From assembly GCF_019279795.1 (NCBI RefSeq), contig NC_056737.1, positions 1,194,850,665-1,194,914,664 of the forward strand: a DNA stretch of 64,000 nt, in the 5' to 3' direction. The position numbers were made by a program, and so were the translations under genes. The notes beneath the pieces are model-generated. The model had not been told where the DNA came from. It did not search any database and worked only from the letters and a program-made list of their open reading frames with translations. Numbering within the stretch: the stretch's first letter is position 1; every line of letters begins with the position of its first letter. This stretch comes from Protopterus annectens (Eukaryota > Chordata > Ceratodontiformes > Protopteridae). Below are positions 46,801 through 58,762 of this stretch, one piece after another.

Positions 46801-47149
46801 TGCACCAGTCATGACAGCACCCCATTCCTGCCCAGTGCACCCTAGACTTCCCCAACTGCTATCACAGTTCTGACACCCACAGCACCAAATAATGTTCAAA
46901 TTTGCCAAAAAGCACATAACTGTCCACTGTTAATAATTGGCATTGTAGCCTTCCCTGCCTCTCTGTATGAAGATAACTCTGCCCAGCCTTTTGTACTCTG
47001 TTACATGGGTAACCTATATCTGAGGCACAGTGTGGATCGTCTATTTATAGAATAATACGACCTAAGTGAAGGTGTCCATGCATCACTTTTATTTTTCCAT
47101 ATACCATTTTATTCTGCCTCATAATTCTGAGCCAGTCTCTGCCTCTTAT
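46801..47149. other. Unassigned DNA
   Basis: Nothing recognised. Confidence 0.3.
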
Positions 47150-47640
47150 TCAGTGCTATAGCAAACAGCTCCTGCCTTTGTCTGATGTAGTCCTCCCCTG
47201 CACTTAGCTTCTCCACAGCCCCCCTTGCAAGGCTGATGTTTCACTGCTATATCAGTAACTTCTCTTCTTGAAGTGTCTGCCATGCTGAAATTCTTTGTGT
47301 ATAATGATGTTATTAAACACAGCACACACTGAGAATATCTTACTAGGTATGGTCATTCTGCCGGGCATGCCAAGATACATCCAAGCAGAAGACGTGGGCC
47401 TTCAGCAGGCCAAACAAATGTTCAGCAATGACCAGGGCTAGTGGTAGGTCATGGTTGTAGCCATTCTCTGCCATAGTGAAGGGATTTCTGATGTGCACCA
47501 TTAATCATTGGCCCAATGCATATCCAGCATCACCAACAAGATCACCCCACACAAATTATATGTACTATTAATCATTGGTCCAGAGCATATCCAGCATCAC
47601 TAATAGCATCACCCCACACAAGCTGTAAGTATAGGTTACA
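47150..47640 (-). pseudogene. PIF/Harbinger transposase remnant with internal tandem duplication
   Basis: On the minus strand: VGDAGYALGQ (the GDxGYPL block with catalytic D), LMVHIRNPFTMAENGYNHDL, VIAEHLFGLLKAHVFCLDVS (the IERTFGLLKSRF block with catalytic E), then ILSVCAVFNNIIIH after a frame break (the ACCVLHNI block). The order is that of Harbinger transposase. A 68 bp segment containing the GDAGYAL block is duplicated (47501-47568 and 47569-47636). No terminal repeats were located. Confidence 0.72.
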
Positions 47641-49368
47641 TGCATGTCATCTGCGTGAGTCATGGGCACTGCCTGGTTAGCTTGGAGACACATTTTGCAG
47701 CAACAAAAGCCAGCTGCATATACAGGTTTATTAGTATAGCAACCATCACATATATGTGCTTGTGACTCAACTCCTGCAAGTGTAGGATTTTAGTATTGTT
47801 ATTAACTCAAGAGCTGGGACCTTCAGTTGCAGTGCATAAACTTCTCTGAATCACTCCACTGTGTTGTTTACCCTCATTTACATTTGTGACGGTCCTTATT
47901 TTAGTACGTTTACTCATTACTGTCTTACATCACCACTAGCACACTATATGAGCTGCATATTTCTTGGGGTACCCCTCTCACTCTCCATGTGTCTCTTATT
48001 TATCACTACCTTGTGCATAGCTACTCATCACACAAAAATGCTAACCATGACATGGAATGTTTCTGAATCACAGATAAGTCCCATGATACATAAGTCAGAA
48101 ATGCTTATCAATAGCAGTCTGTTAACAGAAACAGAGCAGACCTTATGAAAAGCTGTGGGTACAAAGGTAAAAGATTTAACTGAGAAAAAGGGTTGTGTGT
48201 AAGATAAAATGTGAGTCAAATAAGAGAAGGATTGAGAAATAAAACACAAATGTGTTGCAACATGGATAAGAAGAAGAAAGCCGGATGACAATTACTGCAA
48301 CAAAGACAGATAGCAAAGAAATCCTCAAACAGTTACAATTCAAATTACATATTATAAGAATGATAGCAGGCATTAAAGAAGGCCTTATCCTGCTACTAAA
48401 CAACTCAGTGGAATCTGTACTACAAAGGGACATTTATCAGAGATGTAAAATGTAAAGGATGTTCATACTATTGAACAGAAATAGGAAAATACAACTGACT
48501 TGATGCTACGGAAATTTAAAACTGCTGCTACAATAAAGTGTGAAAGTGCCACTGTTGCATTTAGCAAGACTCTAAGGCAGATTGTTGGAAAGAAATGTTG
48601 ACGATTATGAACTGAATACTGGATTTAAACTGAATACAAGTATGAAGCATAACGTTTTGAATGAAGATGACCAGAGTATCAAAATACTGAAGTCAAAACT
48701 GTGCTCACATTAGCTGAATACTGCTGAGGAGGAAATAGCAGATTTGGTGAAAAACTGCTCAGGACATCTTTCTGGAGCTATTTCTCTCTTAAAGAATCTA
48801 ATTATCCTAACATTATGTGGTCATCTGGCTTGTAAAAGATAGGAATTTTAAAAAAATTTACATGTGTAAAACAAACGAGTGCATATACTACGTTATGCAG
48901 GACATCTAATATTCACTGTGTCTGTTATTTATACACTTCTACATAGCGATCTCTACCTTCCTAGCCAGTACAGCTAAATATGACCTTGTCCTGCTTTACC
49001 TCAATGTTCGTTAAATTGGAATCTCCACAAATATTCTCTCTAGTGACTAGAACTTGCACACTCACCTGTAGCACTGATTACAAAGTCATTCAGACACCTC
49101 AGGTGTTATGCAGAGGAGTTATAGCAGGTAATAGTCTTGATTAGTTATGCTGATTTATTTACAGCTTGGGAAATGTACCAGGATAGTGTCATATATGTTG
49201 TATTCTGGTTGTATTGTGGTGGGTTGTAACTTTGCATCTTTCTACTGAGCAGCAGTGATGTCTTTACATGTGATTAAGGAAGATTTTTATCCCGTCCCTC
49301 ACTGCTGTTTGATTTCAGAGTTGATATACATGAATTTAAAAAGGAACAAAGGGTGCTCCTCTGGAAAA
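47641..49368. other. Intergenic DNA, nothing recognised
   Basis: No coding or repeat family was identified. Runs of open frame at 47861-48148 (+) and 48028-48433 (-) overlap each other and look random. Confidence 0.4.
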
Positions 49369-52300
49369 ATCTATATCTATATCTATAGCTATATCTGCAT
49401 CTATATCTGTATCTATATCTATGAGAGTATCTGTATCTATATCTGTATCTGTATCTATATCTGTATCGGTATCTATATCTGTATCTATGTCTGTATCTAT
49501 ATCTATGTCAGTATCAGTATATATATCTGTATCTATATCTGTATCTATATCTATGTCAGTATCTGTATCTATATCTGTATCTGTATCTATATCTATATAT
49601 ATATGTCAGTATCTCTATCTATATCTGTAGCTGTATCTATATCTGTATCTACATCTATGTCAGTATCTGTATCTATATCTGTATCTGCATCTATGTCAGT
49701 ATCTGTATCTATATCTGTATCTGTATCTATATCTGTATCTCTATCTATATCTGTATCTACATCTATGTCAGTATCTGTATCTATATCTGTATCTGTATCT
49801 ATATCTGTATCGGTATCTATATCTGTATCGGTATCTATATCTGTATCTATGTCTGTATCTATAGCTATCTCAGTATCAGTATATATATTTGTATCTATGT
49901 CAGTATCTGTATCTATATCTGTATCTATACCTATGTCAGTATCTGTATCTAGATCTGTATCTGTATCTATATCTTTATCGGTATCTATATCTGTATCTAT
50001 GTCTGTATCTATATCTATGTCAGTATCAGTATATATATTTGTATCTATGTCAGTATCTGTATTTATATCTGTATCTATATCTATGTCAGTATCTGTATCT
50101 ATACCTGTATCAGTATCTATATCTGTATCTATATCTATATCTATATCTATGTCAGTATCTGTATCTATATCTGTATCTGTATCTGTATCTATATCTATAT
50201 CTGTCAGTATCTCTATCTATATCTGTATCTGTATCTATATCTGTATCTACATCTATGTCAGTATCTGTATCTATATCTGTATCTACATCTATGTCAGTAT
50301 CTGTATCTATATCTGTATCTGTATCTATATCTGTATCTCTATCTATATCTGTATCTACATCTATGTCAGTATCTGTATCTATATCTGTATCTGTATCTAT
50401 ATCTGTATCTGTATCTGTATCTATATCTGTATCTATATCTGTATCTGTATCTATATCTGTATCTATATCTATGTCAGTATCTGTATCTATATCTGTATCT
50501 GTATCTATATCTGTATCGGTATCTATATCTGTATCTATGTCTGTATCTATATATATGTCAGTAGCAGTATATATATTTGTATCTATGTCAGTATCTGTAT
50601 CTATATCTGTATCTATATCTATGTCAGTATCTGTATCTATAGCTGTGTCTGTATCTATATCTATATCTATGTCAGTATCTGTATCTATATCTGTATCTGT
50701 ATCTATGTCAGTATCAGTATATATATTTGTATCTATGTCAGTATCTGTATCTATATCTGTATCTATATCTATGTCAGTATCTGTATCTATATCTGTATCA
50801 GTATCTGTATCTATATCTATGTCAGTATATGTATCTATATCTGTATCTGTATCTATATCTGTATCTATATCTGTATCTATATCTATGTCAGTATCTGTAT
50901 CTATATCTGTATCGGTATCTATATCTGTATCTATGTCAGTATCTGTATCTATATCTGTATTTATATCTGTATCTATATCTGTATCTATGTCTGTATCTAC
51001 ATCTATGTCAGTATCTGTATCTATATCTGTATCTATATCTGTATCTACATCTAAGTCAGTATCTGTATTTATATCTGTATCTATATCTATGTCAGTATCT
51101 GTATCTATACCTGTATCAGTATCTATATCTGTATCTATATCTATGTCAGTATCTGTATCTATATCTGTATCTGTATCTGTATCTATATCTATATCTATGT
51201 CAGTATCTCTATCTATATCTGTATCTGTATCTATATCTGTATCTACATCTATGTCAGTATCTGTATCTATATCTGTATCTACATCTATGTCAGTATCTGT
51301 ATCTATATCTGTATCTGTATCTATATCTGTATCTCTATCTATATCTGTATCTACATCTATGTCAGTATCTGTATCTATATCTGTATCTGTATCTATATCT
51401 GTATCTGTATCTGTATCTATATCTGTATCTATATCTGTATCTGTATCTATATCTGTATCTATATCTATGTCAGTATCTGTATCTATATCTGTATCTGTAT
51501 CTATATCTGTATCGGTATCTATATCTGTATCTATGTCTGTATCTATATATATGTCAGTAGCAGTATATATATTTGTATCTATGTCAGTATCTGTATCTAT
51601 ATCTGTATCTATATCTATGTCAGTATCTGTATCTATATCTGTATCTGTATCTATGTCAGTATCAGTATATATATTTGTATCTATGTCAGTATCTGTAGCT
51701 ATATCTGTATCTATATCTATGTTAGTATCTGTATCTATATCTGTATCTGTATCTATATCTGTATCGGTATCTATATCTGTATCTATGTCTGTATCTATAT
51801 CTATGTCAGTATCTGTATCTATATCTGTATCGGTATCTGTATCTATATCTATGTCAGTATATGTATCTATATCTGTATCTGTATCTATATCTGTATCTGT
51901 ATCTATATCTGTATCTATATCTATGTCAGTATCTGTATCTATATCTGTATCGGTATCTATATCTGTATCTATGTCAGTATCTGTATCTATATCTGTATTT
52001 ATATCTGTATCTATATCTGTATCTATGTCTGTATCTACATCTATGTCAGTATCTGTATCTATATCTGTATCTGTATCTATATCTGTATCTACATCTATGT
52101 CAGTATCTGTATCTACATCTGTGTCAGTATCTGTATCTATAGCTGTGTCTGTATCTATATCTATATCTATGTCAGTATCTGTATCTATATCTGTATCTAT
52201 GTCAGTATCAGTATATATATATTTGTATCTATGTCAGTATCTGTATCTATATCTGTATCTATATCTATGTCAGTATCTGTATCTATATCTGTATCAGTAT

Positions 52301-54104
52301 CTGTATCTATATCTATGTCAGTATATGTATCTATATCTGTATCTGTATCTATATCTGTATCTATATCTATGTCAGTATCTGTATCTATATCTGTATCGGT
52401 ATCTATATCTGTATCTATGTCAGTATCTGTATCTATATCTGTATTTATATCTGTATCTATATCTGTATCTATGTCTGTATCTATATCTATGTCAGTATCT
52501 GTATCTATATCTATATCTGTATCTATATCTATATCTATGTCAGTATCTGTATCGATATCTGCATCTGTATCTATATGTGTATCTACATCTATGTCAGTAT
52601 CTGTATCCATATCTGTATCTGTATCTATATGTGTATCTACATCTATGTCAGTATCTGTATCTATATCTGTATCTACATCTATGTCAGTATCTGTATCTAT
52701 ATCTGTATCTGTATCTATATCTGTATCTATGTCTGTATCAATATATATGTCAGTATCTGTATCTTTATCTATATCTGTATCTATATCTATATCTATATCT
52801 ATATCTGTATCTGTATCTATATCTGTATCTACATCTATGTCAGTATCTGTATCTATATGTGTATCTGTATCTATGTCTGTATCTATATCTATGTCAGTAT
52901 CTGTATCTATATCTATATCTGTATCTATATCTGTATCTATATCTATATCTATATCTATGTCAGTATCTGTATCTATGTCTGTATCTATATCTATGTCAGT
53001 ATCTGTATCTATGTCTGTATCTATATCTATGTCAGTATCTGTATCTATATCTATGTCTGTATCTATATCTGTATCTATATCTATATGTATGTCAGTATCT
53101 GTATCTATGTCTGTATCTATATCTATGTCAGTATCTGTATCTATGTCTGTATCTATATCTATGTCAGTATCTGTATCTATATCTATATCTGTATCTATAT
53201 ATGTATCTATATCTATGTCAGTATCTGTATCTATATCTATATCTGTATCTATATCTGTATCTATATCTATATCTGTATCTATATCTATATCTGTATCTAT
53301 ATCTGTATCTATATCTATATCTATATCTATATCTATGTCAGTATCTGTATCTATGTCTGTATCTATATCTAAGTCAGTATCTGTATCTATATCTGTATCG
53401 GTATCTATATCTGTATCTATGTCTGTATCTATATCTATGTCAGTATCTGTATCTATATCTGTATATCTATCTATATCTGTATCTACATCTATGTCAGTAT
53501 CTGTATCTATATCTGTATCTACATCTATGTCAGTATCTGTATCTATATCTGTATCTGTATCTATATCTGTATCTATATCTATATCTGTATCTATGTCTGT
53601 ATCTATATCTATGTCAGTATCTGTATCTATATCTATATCTGTATCTATATCTGTATCTATATCTATGTCAGTATCTGTATCTATGTCTGTATCTATATCT
53701 ATGTCAGTATCTGTATCTATATCTGTATCTGTATCTATATCTGTATCTACATCTGTATCTGTATCTATATCTATGTCAGTATCTGTATCTATATATGTAT
53801 CTACATCTATATCAGTATCTGTATCTATATCTATATCTATATCTATATCTATATCTATATCTATATCTATATCTATATCTATGTCAGTATCTGTATATAT
53901 ATATATCTGTATCTACATCTATGCCAGTATCTGTATCTATATCTGTATCTATATCTGTATTTATATCTGTATCTATATCTGTTTCTATATCTATATCTGT
54001 ATCTATATCTAATCTATATCTATAGCTATATATATATATATATATATCTGTATGTATATCTGTATCTATATCTGCATCTGTATCTATATCTATATCTGTA
54101 TCTT
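49369..54104. repeat. Hexanucleotide-based satellite (TATCTR-type), 4.7 kb, with higher-order repeats
   Basis: The basic unit is TATCTG or TATCTA, mixed with TACATC, TCTATGTCAG and GTCAGTATC variants. Nearly all changes are substitutions, so the six-base register is kept for kilobases. None of the three plus-strand frames contains stops over long stretches (Tyr-Leu, Ile-Cys-Ile-Tyr and Ser-Val-Ser-Ile repeats), which explains apparent frames of up to 1378 codons. A block is repeated at an offset of 996 bases (GTAGCAGTATATATATTTG at 50561 and 51557). There is no start context, splice context or composition to suggest a protein. Confidence 0.93.
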
Positions 54105-54784
54105 ATAGGTTCATACTTAGGTTCATAGGTTCATACTAGGCTATCTGCCCAAGGGCATTTATAAGCCTAGCCCATAGTTATTTGGCTTTCGCCACCCCTT
54201 TAGTTTGAATAAAACTATGCCTATTATTTTTCTGTGCCTCTGTCAAGCAGTGACACTGAAGTAATCCCTGGGGTATATCTGCGATCCCCCATCCATTGGT
54301 CAAGATTCCTCTTGAACAAGGCCAGCGAGGTGCTCTGCCTCACGTGTACCGGGATTTTGTTCCACAGCATAGGGAGTCTCTGGGTGATGAATCTGTCCCT
54401 CCAGCATGTTCTATTAATAACCGTGTCAAGGTTTAAGTCTCCCGCCCTTGTGGTTCTGAGGGATCTAGATTTTTTGAGGTGAAGCATATTCATCAAATCA
54501 GGGTTTGACAAGGCCTTATATGTCAGGCACAGGTCACCTCTGAGCAAGCGGTATGAGACTGAATAGAGCTGGAGTTCTTTCAGTCGGGCAGCATAAGACA
54601 TATTTTTGAGACCCTTTATCCTTTTGGTGAGGAACTTTTGGGGCCTTTCCAGCTACTGCAGGTGTCGGGTCAGATACATTCCGAATGGGGCATTGTACTC
54701 AATCATAGGTCTAATGAGTGATGAGTACAGGGGGACGATGACCTCCCTTGATCTAGATGTGAATCCCTTCATGATCAGGTGAGC
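54105..54784 (-). mobile_element. CR1 LINE, 5'-truncated, inserted in the hexanucleotide satellite
   Basis: On the minus strand: VIVPLYSSLIRPMIEYNAPF and GMYLTRHL, then a 125-codon open frame with SYAARLKELQLYSVSYRLLR, INRTCWRDRFITQRLPMLWN, KIPVHVRQSTSLALFKRNLD, and ITSVSLLDRGTEK. The 3' end has CCTAGTATGAACCTATGAA. It is similar to the copy at 60219-60742. Segments of about 80 bases on its two sides (54011-54091 and 54795-54876) are near identical. Confidence 0.87.
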
Positions 54785-55104
54785 ATCTATATCTCATCTA
54801 TATCTATAGCTATATATATATATATATATATATCTGTATGTATATCTGTATCTATATCTGCATCTGTATCTATAAATAAATATCTGTATCTATATCTGCA
54901 TCTATATCTGTATCTATATCTATATCTATATCTGTATTTATATCTGTATCTATATCTGTATCTATGTCTGTATCTAAATCTATGTCAGTATCTGTATCTA
55001 TATCTGTATCTATATATGTATCTCTATCTATATCTGTATCTATATATGTATCTATATCTGTTTCTATATCTATATCTATAGCTGTATCTGTATTTATATC
55101 TGTA

Positions 55105-55167
<63 letters not shown>

Positions 55168-55512
55168 CTATATCTATATCCGCATCTGTATCTATATCTG
55201 TATCTATATCTATGTCACTATCTGTATCTATATCTGTATCTGTATCTATATCTGTATCTATATCTATATCTGTATCTATATCTATGTCAGTATCTGTATC
55301 TATATCTGTATCTGTATCTATATCTGTATCTATTATCTATATCTGTGTCTATATCTGTATCTATATCTATATGTATAGCTATATCTATATTTGTATTTAT
55401 ATCTGTATCTATGTCTATATCTATATCTGTATGTATAGCTATATCTATATCTGTATCTGTATCTATATCTATATCTATATCTGTATCTATATCTATGTCA
55501 GTATCTGTATCT
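54785..55512. repeat. Hexanucleotide satellite, right part, with (TA)n
   Basis: Continuation of the TATCTR array after the CR1 insertion, including (TA)n at 54814-54832 and 55107-55160. It is abruptly ended by the inverted-repeat element at 55513 and briefly resumes at 55865-55890. Confidence 0.92.
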
Positions 55513-55864
55513 GGTTCTACCTGACATAGTCGAAACCACACAACACCGACAACCACATCACCGACACCACATATTCGACAGTCCATAAACACGAAACCAC
55601 ACATAACCCACAACGAAATAACCCCCATACACTGCACACACCACAATAACAATTAAAACAAACACATCCCCATTCCACAAACCACACACAACACAAGCAC
55701 ATCTAAATCCTTACAAGCCCATGCTAGACCTTACCCTAACGCTAAGGTCCGTCACTATCGCACATACCCTACCCCTACCCCCCCGGTCTTCTTCACTTTC
55801 GATCTTCTGGAGCTCCGGATTCCGATGTCGGTCTTCTGCGCTGTCGACGAAGTCAGGTAGAACC
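55513..55864. mobile_element. 352 bp CpG-rich DNA element with GGTTCTACCTGAC inverted ends
   Basis: The left end is GGTTCTACCTGACATAGTCGA; the right end, inverted, is GGTTCTACCTGACTTCGTCGA, with two mismatches in 21. The flanks CTGTATCT at 55505-55512 and 55865-55872 are identical 8-mers, although the satellite itself could supply such a match. Composition changes sharply from TA-rich satellite to C/A-rich DNA with many intact CpGs (CCGAC, TCGA), suggesting a young insertion. No coding blocks. Superfamily uncertain; an 8 bp duplication with GG ends could fit Merlin or hAT relatives. Confidence 0.68.
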
Positions 55865-55872
55865 CTGTATCT

Positions 55873-56079
55873 GTATCAAAATCTATATCCATATACTGGT
55901 AATTCATTCATTCGTTCTATTACCAATCAATGCATCATGTTTAGAGCACTGGCTGCCAGAGAATAAAGAATTCTGGGTTTGAAGAACTGTCCAAAATACA
56001 TTCTTTACAAGGAACAACTTATGGAAAGCTGTGCAACAGCAGCAGATATCACCAGACTACAGATGATGACCAATCTGTG
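55873..56079. other. Spacer between satellite and minisatellite
   Basis: A short remnant of TATCTG-like repeats reaches about 55895; nothing else is recognised. Confidence 0.4.
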
Positions 56080-57630
56080 TAGCTGTCAGCTCCACTGATG
56101 CTGCAGCAGAAACCAACGAACTACCAGCACATGACACGTCTCTGCAACTGCCAGTTTCACTGATCCATCAGATACCACAAAATTCCCAGCACATACCATG
56201 TGTCTGTAACTGCCAGCTTCACTGATGCATCAGATACCACTAAATTACCAGCACATACCACATCTCTGTAACTGCCAGCTTCACTGATGCATCAGATACC
56301 ACTAAATTACCAGCACATACCATGTCTCCGTAACTGCCAGCTTCACTGATGCATCACATACCACTAAATTACCAGCATATAAAATGTCTCTGTAACTGCC
56401 AGCTTCATTGATTCCTTACATACCTCTAAATTACCAGCACATACAACATCTCTGTAACTGCCAGCATCACTGATGCATCAGATACCACCAAATTACTAGC
56501 ATGTACCACATCTCTGTAACTGCCAGCTTCACTGATGCTGCAACACATGCTATCATACTCCCAACATATAACAGGTCTCTGTAAGTGCCAGCTTTACTAA
56601 TGTAACAGCAGATATCAACTACATGCCACCATATCACAGGTCTCCATAACTGTCCAGCTTCTCTACTGTCATAAATGATACTACTAAACTAACAGCATGT
56701 AACACCTGTCTGTATCTGTCAGCTTCACTGATGCATCAGATACTACCAAATTACTAGCATGTAATGAGTCTCTGTATCTGTCAGCTTCACTGATGCATCA
56801 GATACTACCAAATTACTAGCATGTAATGAATCTCTGTATCTGTCAGCTTCACTGATGCATCAGATACTACCAAATTACTAGCATGTAATGAGTCTCTGTA
56901 ACTGTCAGCTTCACTAATGCATCAGCTACTACTAAATTCCCAGCACGTACCACGTCTCTGTAACTGTCAGCTTCACTGATGCATCAGATACCACAAAATT
57001 CCCAGCTCATACCACATCTCTCTAACTGCCACCTTCATTGATGCTGCAACACATGCTATCATACTCCCAACATATGACAGGTCTCTGTGACTGCCAGCTT
57101 CACTAATGCATCAGATACCACTAAATTACCAGCACATACCATGTCTCTGTAACTGCCAGCTTCACTAATACATCAGATACCACTAAATTACCAGCACATA
57201 CCATGTCTCTGTAACTGCCAGCTTCACTAATACATCAGATACCACTAAATTACCAGGACATACCATGTCTCTGTAACTGCCAGCTTCATTAATACATCAG
57301 ATACCACTAAATTACCAGGACATACCATGTCTCTGTAACTGCCAGCTTCACTAATACATCAGATACCACTAAATTACCAGGACATACCATGTCTCTGTAA
57401 CTGTCTAGCTTCTCTACTGCCACAGATGATAACACTAAACTAACAGCATGTAACACCTGTCTGTATCTGTCAGCTTCACTGATGCATCAGATACCAGCAC
57501 ATAGCAGCATGTTTCTGTATCTGTCAGCTTCACTGATGCATCAGATTCCATCAAATTACCAGCACATAGCATGTTTCTGTATCTGCCAGCTTCACGGATG
57601 CTGCAGTTATCACCAAACTACTAGCATGTG
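56080..57630. repeat. 62 bp minisatellite, about 25 units
   Basis: Unit motifs are CTCTGTAACTGCCAGCTTCA, CTGATGCATCAGATACCA and AAATTACCAGCACATACCA. Period 62 is seen at 56221/56283/56345 and again at 57122/57184. Several nearly identical neighbours (57126-57400) indicate local recent expansion. Each unit holds the short palindrome TGATGCATCA. Confidence 0.95.
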
Positions 57631-57636
57631 ATTGCA

Positions 57637-57830
57637 CAAGTGGCAGTTGGCTCTGAGGGTTAAGGCTGTGAGCTGTAGTTCTTGTGGTACAGGGTTTGAT
57701 TCCCTCCGTCCTCATCTGCCTACTATGTGACCTTGAACGAAACAATTTAGTTTAATCTGCGTTGTGCCTGAAATGGGTCTTTGCAGCAATGCACTTACCC
57801 AGTTAACAAATGTGAAATAATAATACAAAC
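57637..57830 (+). mobile_element. tRNA-derived SINE with MIR-like core and L2-type tail
   Basis: The head TTGGCTCTGAGGGTTAAGGC (A-box region) is followed by a B-box-like GGGTTTGATTCCC. The core CTACTATGTGACCTTGAACG and GTTGTGCCTGAAA resembles the MIR/CORE-type segment (TGTGACCTTGGGCAAG). The tail AGTTAACAAATGTGAAATAA matches the L2 tails here. A tRNA head, conserved core and L2 tail is the MIR plan. It lies just downstream, on the minus strand, of a candidate exon. Confidence 0.68.
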
Positions 57831-57877
57831 AATATAACTGACGTGTTTTCTTCTTTAAATCCAATAACAATACTCAC

Positions 57878-57958
57878 AGGTGGGGATTCGGCTCTTCTGG
57901 TTTTCTTGCTCATTCAGCTCTTCCGTACCTTCTTCACTACCTTCTGCTGATTTCTTGG
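57878..57958 (-). CDS. Candidate internal exon of an unrecognised host gene
   Basis: On the minus strand an acceptor GCATATTGACTTCTGCAG precedes an 81-base open segment ending at the donor CCT|GTGAGTATTG. Length is exactly 27 codons, phase 1 at both ends. The peptide is KKSAEGSEEGTEELNEQENQ, then KSRIPT: strongly charged and acidic, probably disordered. It shares strand, phase and size class with the segments at 45534-45629 and 5267-5353. Direct joining to the 45.6 kb segment would make a TAG codon, so an intermediate exon would be required. Protein family not recognised. Confidence 0.45.
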
Positions 57959-57980
57959 CTGCAGAAGTCAATATGCAAAT

Positions 57981-58088
57981 ATAAGTCTGCATCAGTTTAA
58001 ACACATCATGAGAAACATAAGTCTGCATCAGTTTAAACACATTGTGAGAAACATAAGTCTGCATCAGTTTAAACACATCATGAGAAAC
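57981..58088. repeat. 36 bp tandem repeat, 3 copies
   Basis: ATAAGTCTGCATCAGTTTAA begins at 57981, 58017 and 58053. Units are nearly identical and lie immediately upstream, on the minus strand, of the candidate exon acceptor. Confidence 0.93.
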
Positions 58089-58155
58089 AGCCAGTCCAAG
58101 ACAGCATTTTAAGTGAATTGTCCTCCCTAGTTCCCTAGTGCAACCTTTTTTTCAA

Positions 58156-58245
58156 ATATGTATAAATATGTTTTATTTTATTTATGTTTGTTTACTGTGA
58201 AAGTGCACTGATGAATACTAATCAATTTCAGGCTCAGGGCAGATG
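58156..58245 (-). mobile_element. Degenerate L2-type tail
   Basis: TTTATTTTATTTATGTTTGT, TTACTGTGAAAGTGCACTG and ATCAATTTCAG follow the order of inverted L2 tails at 63.65 kb, but with heavy decay. Confidence 0.35.
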
Positions 58246-58559
58246 AAAAGAAAAACATTTCAGAAACAAAAAATACAAAAATGTAGTTCATACTAATTAC
58301 ATAGAAAAAACATGTATATGTACATTGTAGTGAAGAAGCACAGTGCAAAGTACAATCGTGCAGAGTGTTAATGTACAATATATACATTAAATGTTCATCG
58401 TGCAATTCTTTATTTGCAGTTTGATTGCAGCAGCCCTGCTGAAAGAACCGTGTGCCTTTTGTATCAGAGGCGGCATACTGACAGAAATCAAGGTGGTATT
58501 ATCATTTCTGAAGTGAGCAATAGTTCAACTACTTATAATACTTTTAGTCACAGTACAGT

Positions 58560-58762
<203 letters not shown>

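Noticed and set aside
49255-54025. Open frames of up to 1378 codons with Ser-Val-Ser-Ile, Tyr-Leu or Ile-Cys-Ile-Tyr repeats
   Set aside because: They are open in all three plus-strand frames because the hexanucleotide register contains no stop codons. This is a property of the satellite, not a gene.
55287-55652. 121-codon minus-strand frame spanning the satellite and the CpG-rich element
   Set aside because: It crosses an insertion boundary and its C-terminal half is satellite repeat.
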